Below are positions 49,902-57,936 of a stretch of 64,000 nucleotides of DNA, piece by piece. How positions within the stretch are numbered: the stretch's first letter is position 1; every line of letters starts with the position of its first letter. The stretch comes from Sedimenticola sp. (GTDB lineage Bacteria; Pseudomonadota; Gammaproteobacteria; Chromatiales; Chromatiaceae). The DNA lies in NCBI GenBank assembly GCA_027068915.1, contig JAMOLT010000010.1, positions 434,001-498,000 of the forward strand, given 5' to 3'. The notes below the pieces were generated by a model. It worked only from the letters and a program-made list of their open reading frames with translations, had not been told where the DNA came from and made no database searches. The translations under genes were made by a program, and so were the position numbers.

Positions 49902-50627
49902 CTAAATATCAAAAGGCAAATAGATATAGTCTAAATCATGCCGGTGTGTTCCGATGGCTTTTCTATCTTCAAAGTCAAATTCAAAGCCAGAGCCCACGAA
50001 TGGGCTCTTTAGGTTATGACATTTTTCACTACATATATTATTTTCAGGTGATGGCATGGTTAATCCACCTAGCTCTTTATAGTCATCTAATGTGTAGGTT
50101 CCTGTTTTTTCCATCATCATGTCGACATACACACTGCCCGGGCCATGACACATTTCACATTCAACATTGGCCATTTCAGGCGTTTCTTCAATACTGACAA
50201 ACCCGCCAGGCTCTCCATACCCGGTCACATGACATTTCAGGCACTCCCCGTCTGTAGTGTAATCCCTGTCAGGATCCAGCCCCGCCTTGAGCTTTGCCTC
50301 CGCCCTTACGCCCGACTTCAAAAGCTCAAAGCTTTTTGCCATTTTTGTGCCAAGCCACGATTCATAATGCGGCATATGACATATTCTACAGTTTTCAACC
50401 CCCACATACTTTACCTGCGAGGCCTCAACCTGCACTGCAGTCTCTAGAGAGCCTGTTATTGCTCCGGGTTTTTTATTCTCTGCGACTGTCTGTTTATTGT
50501 TTTCAGTGTCTGGAGAGGGCTTTAAGGCAATAAAATAGAACGACATGCCCCCTAAGGCAAGTACAATAAGTACAACCAACAGTTTTATATATCTTTCCAT
50601 GTCACCGTTATTGTGATGATGCCCCAT
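49902..50627 (-). CDS. Membrane-anchored c554-like multiheme cytochrome
   Basis: A 241-residue protein with a short His-rich N-terminus, one uncleaved membrane helix (about 13-35, LLVVLIVLALGGMSFYFIAL) and a periplasmic heme domain. Hemes: VENCRICHMPHYESW, ECLKCHVTGYG, ECEMCHGPGS, and a fourth site NNICSEKCHN with three residues between the cysteines (CX3CH). Order and spacing fit the cytochrome c554 family (tetraheme). The anchor suits transfer of electrons between the quinone pool or bc1 and soluble hemes. ATG 50600 is a possible shorter start. Last gene of the minus-strand set. Confidence 0.82.
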   Translation of the reverse strand: MGHHHNNGDMERYIKLLVVLIVLALGGMSFYFIALKPSPDTENNKQTVAENKKPGAITGSLETAVQVEASQVKYVGVENCRICHMPHYESWLGTKMAKSFELLKSGVRAEAKLKAGLDPDRDYTTDGECLKCHVTGYGEPGGFVSIEETPEMANVECEMCHGPGSVYVDMMMEKTGTYTLDDYKELGGLTMPSPENNICSEKCHNLKSPFVGSGFEFDFEDRKAIGTHRHDLDYIYLPFDI

Positions 50628-50671
50628 TCATTGCATGGAGTTTAGATAAAAGACCATTCATTCTATGGTTC

Positions 50672-50716
50672 ATTAACAGGTTGTTGAAAAACAGTGTTTT
50701 TCAACAACCTGTTAAT
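50672..50716 (-). terminator. Perfect 21-base-arm palindrome, probable terminator
   Basis: ATTAACAGGTTGTTGAAAAAC at 50672 is inverted exactly at 50696-50716 with a 3-base centre. The TAA stop of the upstream triheme gene lies within its right end. The A/T tracts suit bidirectional termination. AACAGGTTGTTGAAAAA hairpins of this type recur in gammaproteobacterial genomes. Confidence 0.7.
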
Positions 50717-51422
50717 GCTCGGTTTTTTTCCTCAGCATATGACAGCGTCTGCAATTGAAGGGCTCCTGAACCGGATAAGTCACCGGGAAAGCCACTACTC
50801 CATGACATTTTCCACACCATTTTCCTTCGAATATTCCAGCCATCCGAATATTAGTAGCTCCAACTTCCTCTTTAAACAGCACTGGATGACAGCTATTGCA
50901 ATTTATCATGTTGCTGTGAGCACCATGCGGAAACAGGACATCCGGGAAAAAACTTTCTGCCACCTCGAGCCTGATCATGTTTTCAAAAAAGCCTTCTTCC
51001 GCTTTTTCCTGTGAGGATTGTTTTTCATCAATACTAGCCCGCGGCGATATCAGTCCTTCAATTTCCGCCTTTGTCCAGTTCACCAGCCCAAACTTATCCT
51101 TTGGCAACAGCTCGAATGCCGGCGCATCTCCATCAATACCCTCATTCCGTTTCAGGTATCCGTACACATCTACGTCGTTGAGGAATTGACCAAGCATTTG
51201 CTCCTGGGAAGCCTCACATTCCAAGCCGGTTACCTGTTTGCACAAACTGTCACCCGCCTCTGTTGGTGTCTGCTTTATAGGAACCATTGCTGACACTTCT
51301 TGGGACTGCATACGACTATCTGTTGCAGTACAGCCGACAAGAAAAACAACGGGGAGAAGAGCCGCCACAATAAGAGCCGACTCAGGCCGGGGATATCTCA
51401 AACCACCGAAAGAAAGGCGCAT
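50712..51422 (-). CDS. Triheme c7-type cytochrome lipoprotein A
   Basis: A 236-residue predicted lipoprotein (lipobox VFLVGC near residue 31) with a long low-complexity linker, then the LLPKDKFGLVNWTKAE domain (about 105-130), then one triheme module: FPHGAHSNMINCNSCHP, GKWCGKCHG and CRRCH. Close paralogue of the next gene upstream. The lipid anchor and linker suggest it sits on a membrane face, most likely the outer membrane, with hemes held away from the bilayer. Confidence 0.83.
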   Translation of the reverse strand: MRLSFGGLRYPRPESALIVAALLPVVFLVGCTATDSRMQSQEVSAMVPIKQTPTEAGDSLCKQVTGLECEASQEQMLGQFLNDVDVYGYLKRNEGIDGDAPAFELLPKDKFGLVNWTKAEIEGLISPRASIDEKQSSQEKAEEGFFENMIRLEVAESFFPDVLFPHGAHSNMINCNSCHPVLFKEEVGATNIRMAGIFEGKWCGKCHGVVAFPVTYPVQEPFNCRRCHMLRKKTEH

Positions 51423-51505
51423 AAACGTGTTTCCCGTTATTTTTAACCTAAAGCAATAAGCTTGCGGCGGCCCGCTTGTACCAGGCAGCCAGACTCATCC
51501 ATGCT

Positions 51506-52300
51506 TCATTTAACTGCTGTTGATTTAGTTTGTTCTTTTTTGACTTTTTCCTGAGTATGGCACCGGGAACAGTCTGCCAGTGGGAAAGCCACTTTGCCAT
51601 GGCATCTGCCACACCATTCGCCTTTGCTGATCTCCAACATGCTCATTTTATTCTGCCCTTTGGCCATTATAAAAATAGCCGGATGGCAGCTCGAGCAGTC
51701 CAACCAGTAAGCATGGGCCTTGTGCGGGTACAATACATCCTTAACAAAATCACCTTTGGCCTTAATGATTATATCCAAGTCGAGTGGTGGAATAACCGGC
51801 GCATTCTGGTCAAGGCTATCGAGGGGCTGGATTTCGCCCTGATCTACCACTGCAACCCAGTCGGTCAATCCAAACTTATCTTTGGGAAGGCCTGCTAGTG
51901 CGGCGGGGCGGTCGCTCATACCTATCTGGTAGGCTTCACTTGAAGGGCTATTTGGATCTCCTTTTCCAGCAATTTTTCCATCACTCCCCAAGTAGATTGA
52001 GTTTTTAGACGCTGCCTGCTTTGATGGGGCTGCAGCTGTAGCAGCTGCTGCATCTTTAGCCTTATCAACAACTTTCACCGGCACTGCCGTTTCTTTTCCG
52101 GCAGTTTCTGCGACTTTATTTTTCACTTTATTGGCTGGCGCTACACTTACTTCCGTTGCCTTAGCTTCAGCCTTGTTCTCTAGCGCGGACACAGGTTCCG
52201 ATCGGCCAGGCTCACCCGAGGTAGTACAGCTTACGATGACTATCAGCGGTAGAGTTGCTATTACACCAACATTAATAATTCTATGAAATAGTGTTTTCAT
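51506..52300 (-). CDS. Triheme c7-type cytochrome lipoprotein B
   Basis: A 264-residue predicted lipoprotein (lipobox IVIVSC near residue 25). Residues 30-100 are an Ala/Lys/Val-rich extended linker (KAKDAAAATAAAPSKQAA); then GLPKDKFGLTDWVAVVDQG (about 138-156) and a triheme module: YPHKAHAYWLDCSSCHP, GEWCGRCHG and CSRCH. The linker could span the periplasm or cell wall. It follows the small triheme gene at 13 bases. Confidence 0.84.
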   Translation of the reverse strand: MKTLFHRIINVGVIATLPLIVIVSCTTSGEPGRSEPVSALENKAEAKATEVSVAPANKVKNKVAETAGKETAVPVKVVDKAKDAAAATAAAPSKQAASKNSIYLGSDGKIAGKGDPNSPSSEAYQIGMSDRPAALAGLPKDKFGLTDWVAVVDQGEIQPLDSLDQNAPVIPPLDLDIIIKAKGDFVKDVLYPHKAHAYWLDCSSCHPAIFIMAKGQNKMSMLEISKGEWCGRCHGKVAFPLADCSRCHTQEKVKKEQTKSTAVK

Positions 52301-52313
52301 CTATATCAGCCTC

Positions 52314-52691
52314 TCATTGATTGCTAGCTGCTTCATCTGCTTTCGGTTTAAATTCTGCCGAATGACATCTCTCGCACTCAAGAGGCTCCCAGGCGATCTG
52401 CCCATTGTGACAAACACCACAAGATTTTCCGTCCATAATGTCATTCATGTTGGCATTGTTCGCCCCTTTGCGCATTACGAATATGCTTTCATGACAAACT
52501 TTACATTTGTAGCGTATGCGATGAAACCAATGCGGAAAGACTACCGCACCAACCTCCGCCTTTTCCATGCCATCACGAGTCGCGTCCATATAGATGTCCC
52601 CATATTCCTTCGCTTCAGCAAGAGAAAAAGCAAACACCACTATCAGTGACATTACTAATAAATTACTACGTACCGACTTAACTTTGATCAT
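52314..52691 (-). CDS. Small periplasmic triheme c7-type cytochrome
   Basis: A 125-residue protein: signal peptide (NLLVMSLIVVFAFSLAEA) and a single triheme module FPHWFHRIRYKCKVCHE, GKSCGVCHN and CERCH. The PHWxHRIxxxCKVCH signature equals module 1 of the hexaheme protein, showing common ancestry. GAGGGG precedes the ATG. It lacks the PxDKFG domain and is probably a soluble carrier. First gene of the minus-strand set; the 170 AT-rich bases upstream must hold its promoter. Confidence 0.87.
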   Translation of the reverse strand: MIKVKSVRSNLLVMSLIVVFAFSLAEAKEYGDIYMDATRDGMEKAEVGAVVFPHWFHRIRYKCKVCHESIFVMRKGANNANMNDIMDGKSCGVCHNGQIAWEPLECERCHSAEFKPKADEAASNQ

Positions 52692-52865
52692 ATAAAACCC
52701 CTCACAAAAAAACCATTTTTATTATAGGTTTATAGTTTTCTGTGCAGCTTTCATACCGCACTATCCCCCATGAGAAAACATCACACCACAAAAAAAAACA
52801 TTAAACAACCATGTTTTTATTATGTTACTCGACTTCATTTAAATAAATTTCTAGTATGCCAATCG

Positions 52866-52948
52866 GGAAATTCTACCGGGTCGTTTACATATTATTTGGG
52901 CATTATTCCTTGAATTTTCCCGGTTGTGGTCTATTGGTTACTATAAGA
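52866..52948. repeat. Island-flanking direct repeat, decayed ksgA-start copy
   Basis: Aligns with 46114-46205. Its minus strand still resembles the ksgA codons AAACGA, AGAATTTCC but carries stops and lacks 9 bases including the ATG region. The promoter-like half (ATTTGGGCATT, CCTTGA, TGTGGTCTATTGGTTA) is better kept and now precedes the gene at 52973. Confidence 0.72.
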
Positions 52949-52972
52949 GGGAATGAATGTGAGGAACAAAAA

Positions 52973-53206
52973 ATGACAGCGCATTGTGCCGATATTCTGA
53001 TCCATATTAACGAAAGCCTGGATGACGCCAGCATTCATGATATCGAGCGAGATATCAGCATGATCGAAGGCGTTTACAGCGTCTGCACCTATGAAAACAC
53101 TCGCCACCTGATGTTGGTGGACTATGATCCCGGGTGTGTCGCCTCCCAGGAGCTACTGGACAAGATGAAGAATCATGGCTTGCACGCTAAACTGATTGGC
53201 CTGTAA
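52973..53206 (+). CDS. Small ferredoxin-fold (HMA-like) protein without CxxC
   Basis: GAGGAAC precedes ATG 52973, giving 77 residues. The pattern of strands and helices (CADILIHINESL, IHDIERDISMIEGVYSV, HLMLVDYDP, LLDKMKNHGLHAKLIGL) matches a heavy-metal-associated beta-alpha-beta fold, but the CxxC metal site is absent; single cysteines occur at 5, 41 and 57 or so. It might bind heme, copper in another way, or act as a regulator. It is the gene that would face ksgA if the island were removed. Confidence 0.72.
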   Translation: MTAHCADILIHINESLDDASIHDIERDISMIEGVYSVCTYENTRHLMLVDYDPGCVASQELLDKMKNHGLHAKLIGL

Positions 53207-53338
53207 TTGACCTGGCTATTTTTCACAGCAGGTTTCCTTTATCTTGGCTGTTCAGGCAACGGAATACGTTGGCGTGCCCCGCGCTATGGGCATACAATTA
53301 GTAAGGTTATTGTAGTTTAACTATGCAGGAGTAGGCTT

Positions 53339-54163
53339 ATGAAAACGCTGATAGCGGTGGTTCTTGTGTTCTGTGTCCAGGGTGCTCTTGCGGATGGAAT
53401 AGGTTTTGATCCGTCGACGGGCATCAACGCAGGGAACAACAAGATATCCAATCTGGCTGATCCTGCCCAGCCCGGCGATGCCGCCACCAAGGGCTATTCG
53501 GATGCGCAGTTGGCTACACATTCAGCCAATGGCAGCGCGCATCATGCTCGCTATACAGATGGTGAGGCAGTGGCGGCCATTCTGACAGCAGATGGCGATA
53601 GTTCAGGCTTGGATGCAGACAAACTGGACGGCATGGATGCGGATGCTTTCATGCTGGATTATGGTTATGGGGGATATATTCCCGTTCCGTTGGGTTCGCT
53701 GTTTCTCAATAATGCCGCTTTCGATAGTTGGGGAGTGACGTTACCTGCCAGTGGCACCTCCTCTTTCACCATAAATTCGGTCGCCCCAAAAGACATTTAC
53801 TACTGGAATACAATCAATAGCACGGAACTGATCGTGGAAATCATGGTGTATTATCCAGGGTCGGCGGGTGCATGCCAGGCGGTGATCGAGCCGCTGCCCA
53901 AGGATGTTACCAGCTATCTTCGCGTGGGATTTCAGGATGGTTATTACAGTGTCGGCATAACCGCTGACCCGTTTCCGCCATTTACCGGGCCCCACAGTTC
54001 CCTGTCTCAGGAATACAAACTGACGGGCATCCCCCCCGAGAGTCCCTTTCGGTTGGAAATTTCCAGAAAAGGCGATGATCCTGCAGACAATTGCGGCGAA
54101 ATCCGTATTGCTGGCGTTGCCATCAGATATCCGCAGCAAGGGCACAAAAATAATTGGTGGTAG
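53339..54163 (+). CDS. Secreted protein with tail-fibre-like motif
   Basis: AGGAGTAGG precedes ATG 53339. The 274-residue product has a signal peptide (TLIAVVLVFCVQGALA), NKISNLADPAQPGDAATKGY (a repeat common in phage tail and bacterial trimeric surface proteins), HHARYTDGEAVAAI, and GLDADKLDGMDADAF, then a beta-rich C-terminal half with two cysteines. An adhesin-like or surface fibre role is suggested by these motifs only. It stands alone between the island edge and miaB. Confidence 0.75.
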   Translation: MKTLIAVVLVFCVQGALADGIGFDPSTGINAGNNKISNLADPAQPGDAATKGYSDAQLATHSANGSAHHARYTDGEAVAAILTADGDSSGLDADKLDGMDADAFMLDYGYGGYIPVPLGSLFLNNAAFDSWGVTLPASGTSSFTINSVAPKDIYYWNTINSTELIVEIMVYYPGSAGACQAVIEPLPKDVTSYLRVGFQDGYYSVGITADPFPPFTGPHSSLSQEYKLTGIPPESPFRLEISRKGDDPADNCGEIRIAGVAIRYPQQGHKNNWW

Positions 54164-54257
54164 CCTGTCATTGTTGCAGGGCCAGGCTCATGTGTGCGCA
54201 TAGCGAAATTTGTCTGAAAGTTATACAATTTCCAGCCGTTTTCGATTTTTGAACCCT

Positions 54258-55607
54258 ATGCCCGGCAAGCTGTATATCAAAACCTTTGGCTGTCAGATGA
54301 ACGAGTACGACTCCAGCAAGATGGAGGATGTGCTGCGCGAGTCTCACGGCCTGGAAATCACCACCGACCCCGAAGCGGCAGACGTGTTGCTGCTCAACAC
54401 CTGCTCCATCCGCGAGAAAGCCCAGGAAAAAGTGTTTTCCCTGCTGGGCCGCTGGAAGGACTGGAAGCTGGAAAAGCCCGGACTGGTAATCGGCGTGGGT
54501 GGCTGCGTCGCCAGTCAGGAAGGCGAGGAGATCCGTAACCGGGCGCCTTTTGTCGATCTGGTCTTCGGCCCCCAGACCCTGCATCGCCTGCCGCAGATGC
54601 TGGATAACCAGCGCAAGCACAATCAGCCGGTGGTGGATGTGAGCTTTCCCGAAATCGAAAAGTTTGATTGCCTGCCTGAACCCCGGGCGGAAGGCCCCAC
54701 CGCCTTTGTTTCCATCATGGAAGGTTGTTCCAAATACTGCAGCTTCTGTGTGGTGCCCTATACCCGCGGAGAAGAAATCAGCCGTCCTTTCGATGACGTG
54801 ATTGATGAGGTGGCGCAGCTGGCAGCACAGGGCGTGTGCGAGGTCAATCTGCTGGGGCAGAACGTCAACGCCTATCGTGGCCAGATGCATGATGGCGGGA
54901 TTGCCGACCTGGCATTGCTGATCCGCTTCGTGGCGGCAGTGGATGGTATCGAGCGCATTCGTTTTACCACCTCCCATCCTGTCGAATTCACTGACAGCCT
55001 CATTGACGTGTATGCCGATGTGCCAGAACTTGTGAGTTTTCTGCATCTGCCGGTACAGACCGGTTCGGACCGCATCCTCATGGCCATGAAGCGTGGCCAC
55101 AGCGCCTTCGAATACAAGCAGAAAATCAGGCGTCTGCGCGAGATCCGCCCAGACATCAGCATTTCTTCCGATTTCATCATCGGCTTTCCCGGAGAGACCG
55201 ACGATGATTTCAACCACACCATGGCGCTCATCGAGGAAATTGGTTTCGACCAGTCCTTCAGCTTCATCTACAGCCGCCGCCCTGGCACGCCCGCAGCCGA
55301 CCTGCCCGATGACGTGCCTCATGCAACAAAGCAGGCAAGGCTGGCGCAGCTGCAGCAGGTGATCAACAGCAATGCCCAGCGCATCAGTCACCAGATGGTG
55401 GGTACGGTGCAACAGGTGCTGGTGGAACGCCATGCGCGCAAGGATGCTACAGAACTTGCGGGCCGCACCGAAAACAACCGGGTGGTGAATTTTGCCGCCC
55501 CCGAATCCCTCATTGGACAGTTCGTGGATGTGCGCATCACGGGCGCCCTGCCCAACTCATTACGCGGAGAATTACCGGACGAGACCGCTGCCGCGGCCAT
55601 CGCCTGA
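54258..55607 (+). CDS. miaB: tRNA-2-methylthio-N6-isopentenyladenosine methylthiotransferase
   Basis: MiaB adds the methylthio group at A37. The 449-residue product from ATG 54258 begins [21 protein letters not shown]. Auxiliary-cluster cysteines lie in [15 protein letters not shown] and GGCVA; radical-SAM cluster in [17 protein letters not shown]; a TRAM domain ends the protein. Upstream TTG 54210 would add a non-conserved leader. It heads miaB-phoH-ybeY-corC-lnt, conserved across gammaproteobacteria. Confidence 0.96.
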   Translation: MPGKLYIKTFGCQMNEYDSSKMEDVLRESHGLEITTDPEAADVLLLNTCSIREKAQEKVFSLLGRWKDWKLEKPGLVIGVGGCVASQEGEEIRNRAPFVDLVFGPQTLHRLPQMLDNQRKHNQPVVDVSFPEIEKFDCLPEPRAEGPTAFVSIMEGCSKYCSFCVVPYTRGEEISRPFDDVIDEVAQLAAQGVCEVNLLGQNVNAYRGQMHDGGIADLALLIRFVAAVDGIERIRFTTSHPVEFTDSLIDVYADVPELVSFLHLPVQTGSDRILMAMKRGHSAFEYKQKIRRLREIRPDISISSDFIIGFPGETDDDFNHTMALIEEIGFDQSFSFIYSRRPGTPAADLPDDVPHATKQARLAQLQQVINSNAQRISHQMVGTVQQVLVERHARKDATELAGRTENNRVVNFAAPESLIGQFVDVRITGALPNSLRGELPDETAAAAIA

Positions 55608-55614
55608 AGACTGT

Positions 55615-56604
55615 ATGACAACCGCCCTGGCATCTGACCACCCTGAATCTCTGGACCTCATTCTGGAGCCTGCAAACAACGAACGCCTGCGCAACGTCTG
55701 CGGCCAGCTGGATGAACACCTGCGGCAGCTGGAAGTACGCCTGGGCATCGAGATCAACAACCGTGGCAACAGCTTTCGCCTGATCGGTACGCAAGATGCG
55801 GTGCAGGCCGGAGCGGAGCTGTTGCAGAAGCTGTACCTGGCCACCGAAAATGAAGTGCTTACCCCGGCCACCGTGCACCTCTACCTGCAGGAATCCGGCA
55901 TCGAAAAACTGCTGCTGCCCGCCGAACCCGATCTGCCCGAGGTGGTGATCAAGACCAAGCGCGGCATGGTACGGGGGCGCGGCCCTCACCAGAAGGAATA
56001 TCTGCACCGGATTATGCGCCATGACATCAATTTTGGCGTGGGACCGGCCGGCACGGGCAAGACTTACCTGGCCGTGGCCTGTGCGGTGGAGGCCCTGGAG
56101 CGCGACAAGGTTCGCCGCATCATGCTGGTGCGCCCGGCGGTGGAGGCCGGTGAGCGGCTGGGCTTTCTGCCAGGTGATATGGCGCAGAAGATCGATCCCT
56201 ACCTGCGCCCACTGTACGATGCCCTGTATGAAATGCTGGGCTTCGAACGAGTGCACAAGCTGGTGGAGCGCAATGTCATCGAAATTGCCCCCCTGGCCTA
56301 TATGCGCGGACGCACCCTGAACGAATCTTTCATTATTCTCGATGAAGCCCAGAACACCACCCCGGAACAGATGAAAATGTTCCTCACCCGCATCGGCTTC
56401 GGTTCCACTGCGGTGATCACTGGCGATGTAACCCAGGTGGATCTGCCGCGACACCAGCAGTCCGGCCTGCGCCAAGCCACAGAAATCCTCGCCAAGGTAG
56501 AAGGCATCAGCTTTACCTTCTTCAACGCCAGGGATGTGGTGCGTCACCCCCTGGTGCAAAAAGTGGTACGGGCTTACGACCGCCATGAGAACCGCGAAGA
56601 ATGA
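55615..56604 (+). CDS. phoH: PhoH-like ATPase (YbeZ)
   Basis: A 329-residue cytoplasmic ATPase with an N-terminal KH-like part (RLGIEINNRGNSFRLIG) and the PhoH domain: Walker A GVGPAGTGKTYLAVACAV, VRPAVEAGERLGFLPGD, Walker B FIILDEAQNTTPEQMKMFLT. It works with YbeY in RNA metabolism. GAAGA precedes the ATG; its stop overlaps the ybeY start (ATGA). Confidence 0.94.
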   Translation: MTTALASDHPESLDLILEPANNERLRNVCGQLDEHLRQLEVRLGIEINNRGNSFRLIGTQDAVQAGAELLQKLYLATENEVLTPATVHLYLQESGIEKLLLPAEPDLPEVVIKTKRGMVRGRGPHQKEYLHRIMRHDINFGVGPAGTGKTYLAVACAVEALERDKVRRIMLVRPAVEAGERLGFLPGDMAQKIDPYLRPLYDALYEMLGFERVHKLVERNVIEIAPLAYMRGRTLNESFIILDEAQNTTPEQMKMFLTRIGFGSTAVITGDVTQVDLPRHQQSGLRQATEILAKVEGISFTFFNARDVVRHPLVQKVVRAYDRHENREE

Positions 56605-57059
56605 GTCCGAGGGTGCTAATCCAGGTTGCAAGCAGAGAAAAGAGCTTGCCCGCGGAGGATAATCTTCAGCAATGGGCGCAGACTGCGCTGGGGCCGAATG
56701 CAGCAGATGCCGAAGTTGTCATCCGCATCGTGGATGAAGAAGAAAGCCGCCGACTCAATAACAGGTACCGGGGCAGGGACAAGTCCACCAACGTCCTTTC
56801 CTTTCCTTTTGAGGCGCCCCCCGGGGTGCCGGTGAAGCATATTGGCGACCTGGTAGTGTGCGCCCCCGTGGTTGCTGCAGAGGCCAGGATGCAGGGCAAG
56901 CCCCTGGAGCATCATTGGGCTCATATGATCGTGCATGGCATCCTGCATCTGCGGGGTCATGACCATGCAACCGAAGAAGACGCAGGCCACATGGAATCCC
57001 TGGAACAGGAATTGCTGCATGGCATGGGCATTCCTGATCCCTATAACGAGAGACAATGA
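56601..57059 (+). CDS. ybeY: Endoribonuclease YbeY
   Basis: A 152-residue zinc endoribonuclease for 16S rRNA maturation and ribosome quality control. The metal motif MIVHGILHLRGHDHATEED (HxxxHxxxxxH) and the substrate Arg region YRGRDKSTNVLSFPF are present. ATGA overlaps join it to phoH upstream and corC downstream. Confidence 0.95.
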   Translation: MSPRVLIQVASREKSLPAEDNLQQWAQTALGPNAADAEVVIRIVDEEESRRLNNRYRGRDKSTNVLSFPFEAPPGVPVKHIGDLVVCAPVVAAEARMQGKPLEHHWAHMIVHGILHLRGHDHATEEDAGHMESLEQELLHGMGIPDPYNERQ

Positions 57060-57901
57060 ACGATAACAGCCCTTCAAAATTTTCATCACTGCGCCGGTTT
57101 CTCAACCGGGTGCTTAAGCCGCTGCTGCAGGCCGAACCGGAAAACCGTGAACAGCTGGTGCAGGTTCTCAAGCAGGCGCGCACCCGCCATTTGATGGACG
57201 GAGAAGCACTTTCCATGATGGAGGCGGTGCTTCAGGTTTCCGAACTGCGGGTGCGCGATATCATGATCCCCCGAGCACGCATGGTGGTGGTGGAAAGAGA
57301 CAAGTCCGTAGAAGACCTGATGCCAGTCATCATCGAGTCCGCGCATTCCCGTTTCCCCGTCATCGGTGATGATCGCAGCGAAGTGGTAGGCATCCTCCTG
57401 GCCAAGGATCTGCTGCAATACTGTGGACAAGGCAGCCCCACATTCAACATGCGCGATGTATTACGCTCCGCCGTATTCGTACCGGAGAGCAAGCGCCTGA
57501 ATGTCCTGCTCAAGGAGTTTCGCCTCAGCCGCAACCACATGGCCATCGTCATCGATGAATATGGCGGTGCCGCCGGGCTGATCACCATCGAAGACGTACT
57601 GGAGCAAATCGTCGGAGAAATCGAGGATGAGTATGATTTTGACGAAGGCGCATACATACTCAAGCGGGGCAAGGATCTGTACACCGCCAAGGCCCATACC
57701 ACCATTGAGGATTTCAACGAGTTCTTCGGCACCGAGTTTGACGATGACGACTATGACACCATCGGCGGCATGGTGGTCAACGCCCTGGGACACCTCCCCC
57801 AGCGTGGAGAAGTTGCCGAAATCGGTGATTTTCGCTTCACCGTGGTGCGGGCGGACAGCCGCAAGGTGCGTTTGCTGAATATCGAACGCCTGCCGGGCTG
57901 A
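57056..57901 (+). CDS. corC: CBS/CorC domain protein (YbeX)
   Basis: A 281-residue cytoplasmic protein with two CBS repeats (VRDIMIPRARMVVVERDKS, FVPESKRLNVLLKEFRLSR), the IDEYGGAAGLITIEDVLEQIVGE-type linker and the C-terminal CorC/HlyC transporter-associated domain (DYDTIGGMVVNALGHLPQRG). It has been linked to Mg/Co efflux and to ribosome metabolism with ybeY. ATGA overlap with ybeY. Confidence 0.94.
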   Translation: MNDNSPSKFSSLRRFLNRVLKPLLQAEPENREQLVQVLKQARTRHLMDGEALSMMEAVLQVSELRVRDIMIPRARMVVVERDKSVEDLMPVIIESAHSRFPVIGDDRSEVVGILLAKDLLQYCGQGSPTFNMRDVLRSAVFVPESKRLNVLLKEFRLSRNHMAIVIDEYGGAAGLITIEDVLEQIVGEIEDEYDFDEGAYILKRGKDLYTAKAHTTIEDFNEFFGTEFDDDDYDTIGGMVVNALGHLPQRGEVAEIGDFRFTVVRADSRKVRLLNIERLPG

Positions 57902-57936
57902 CCATTGGTGCGCTGCACCAAAATCAATTCAGCCAA

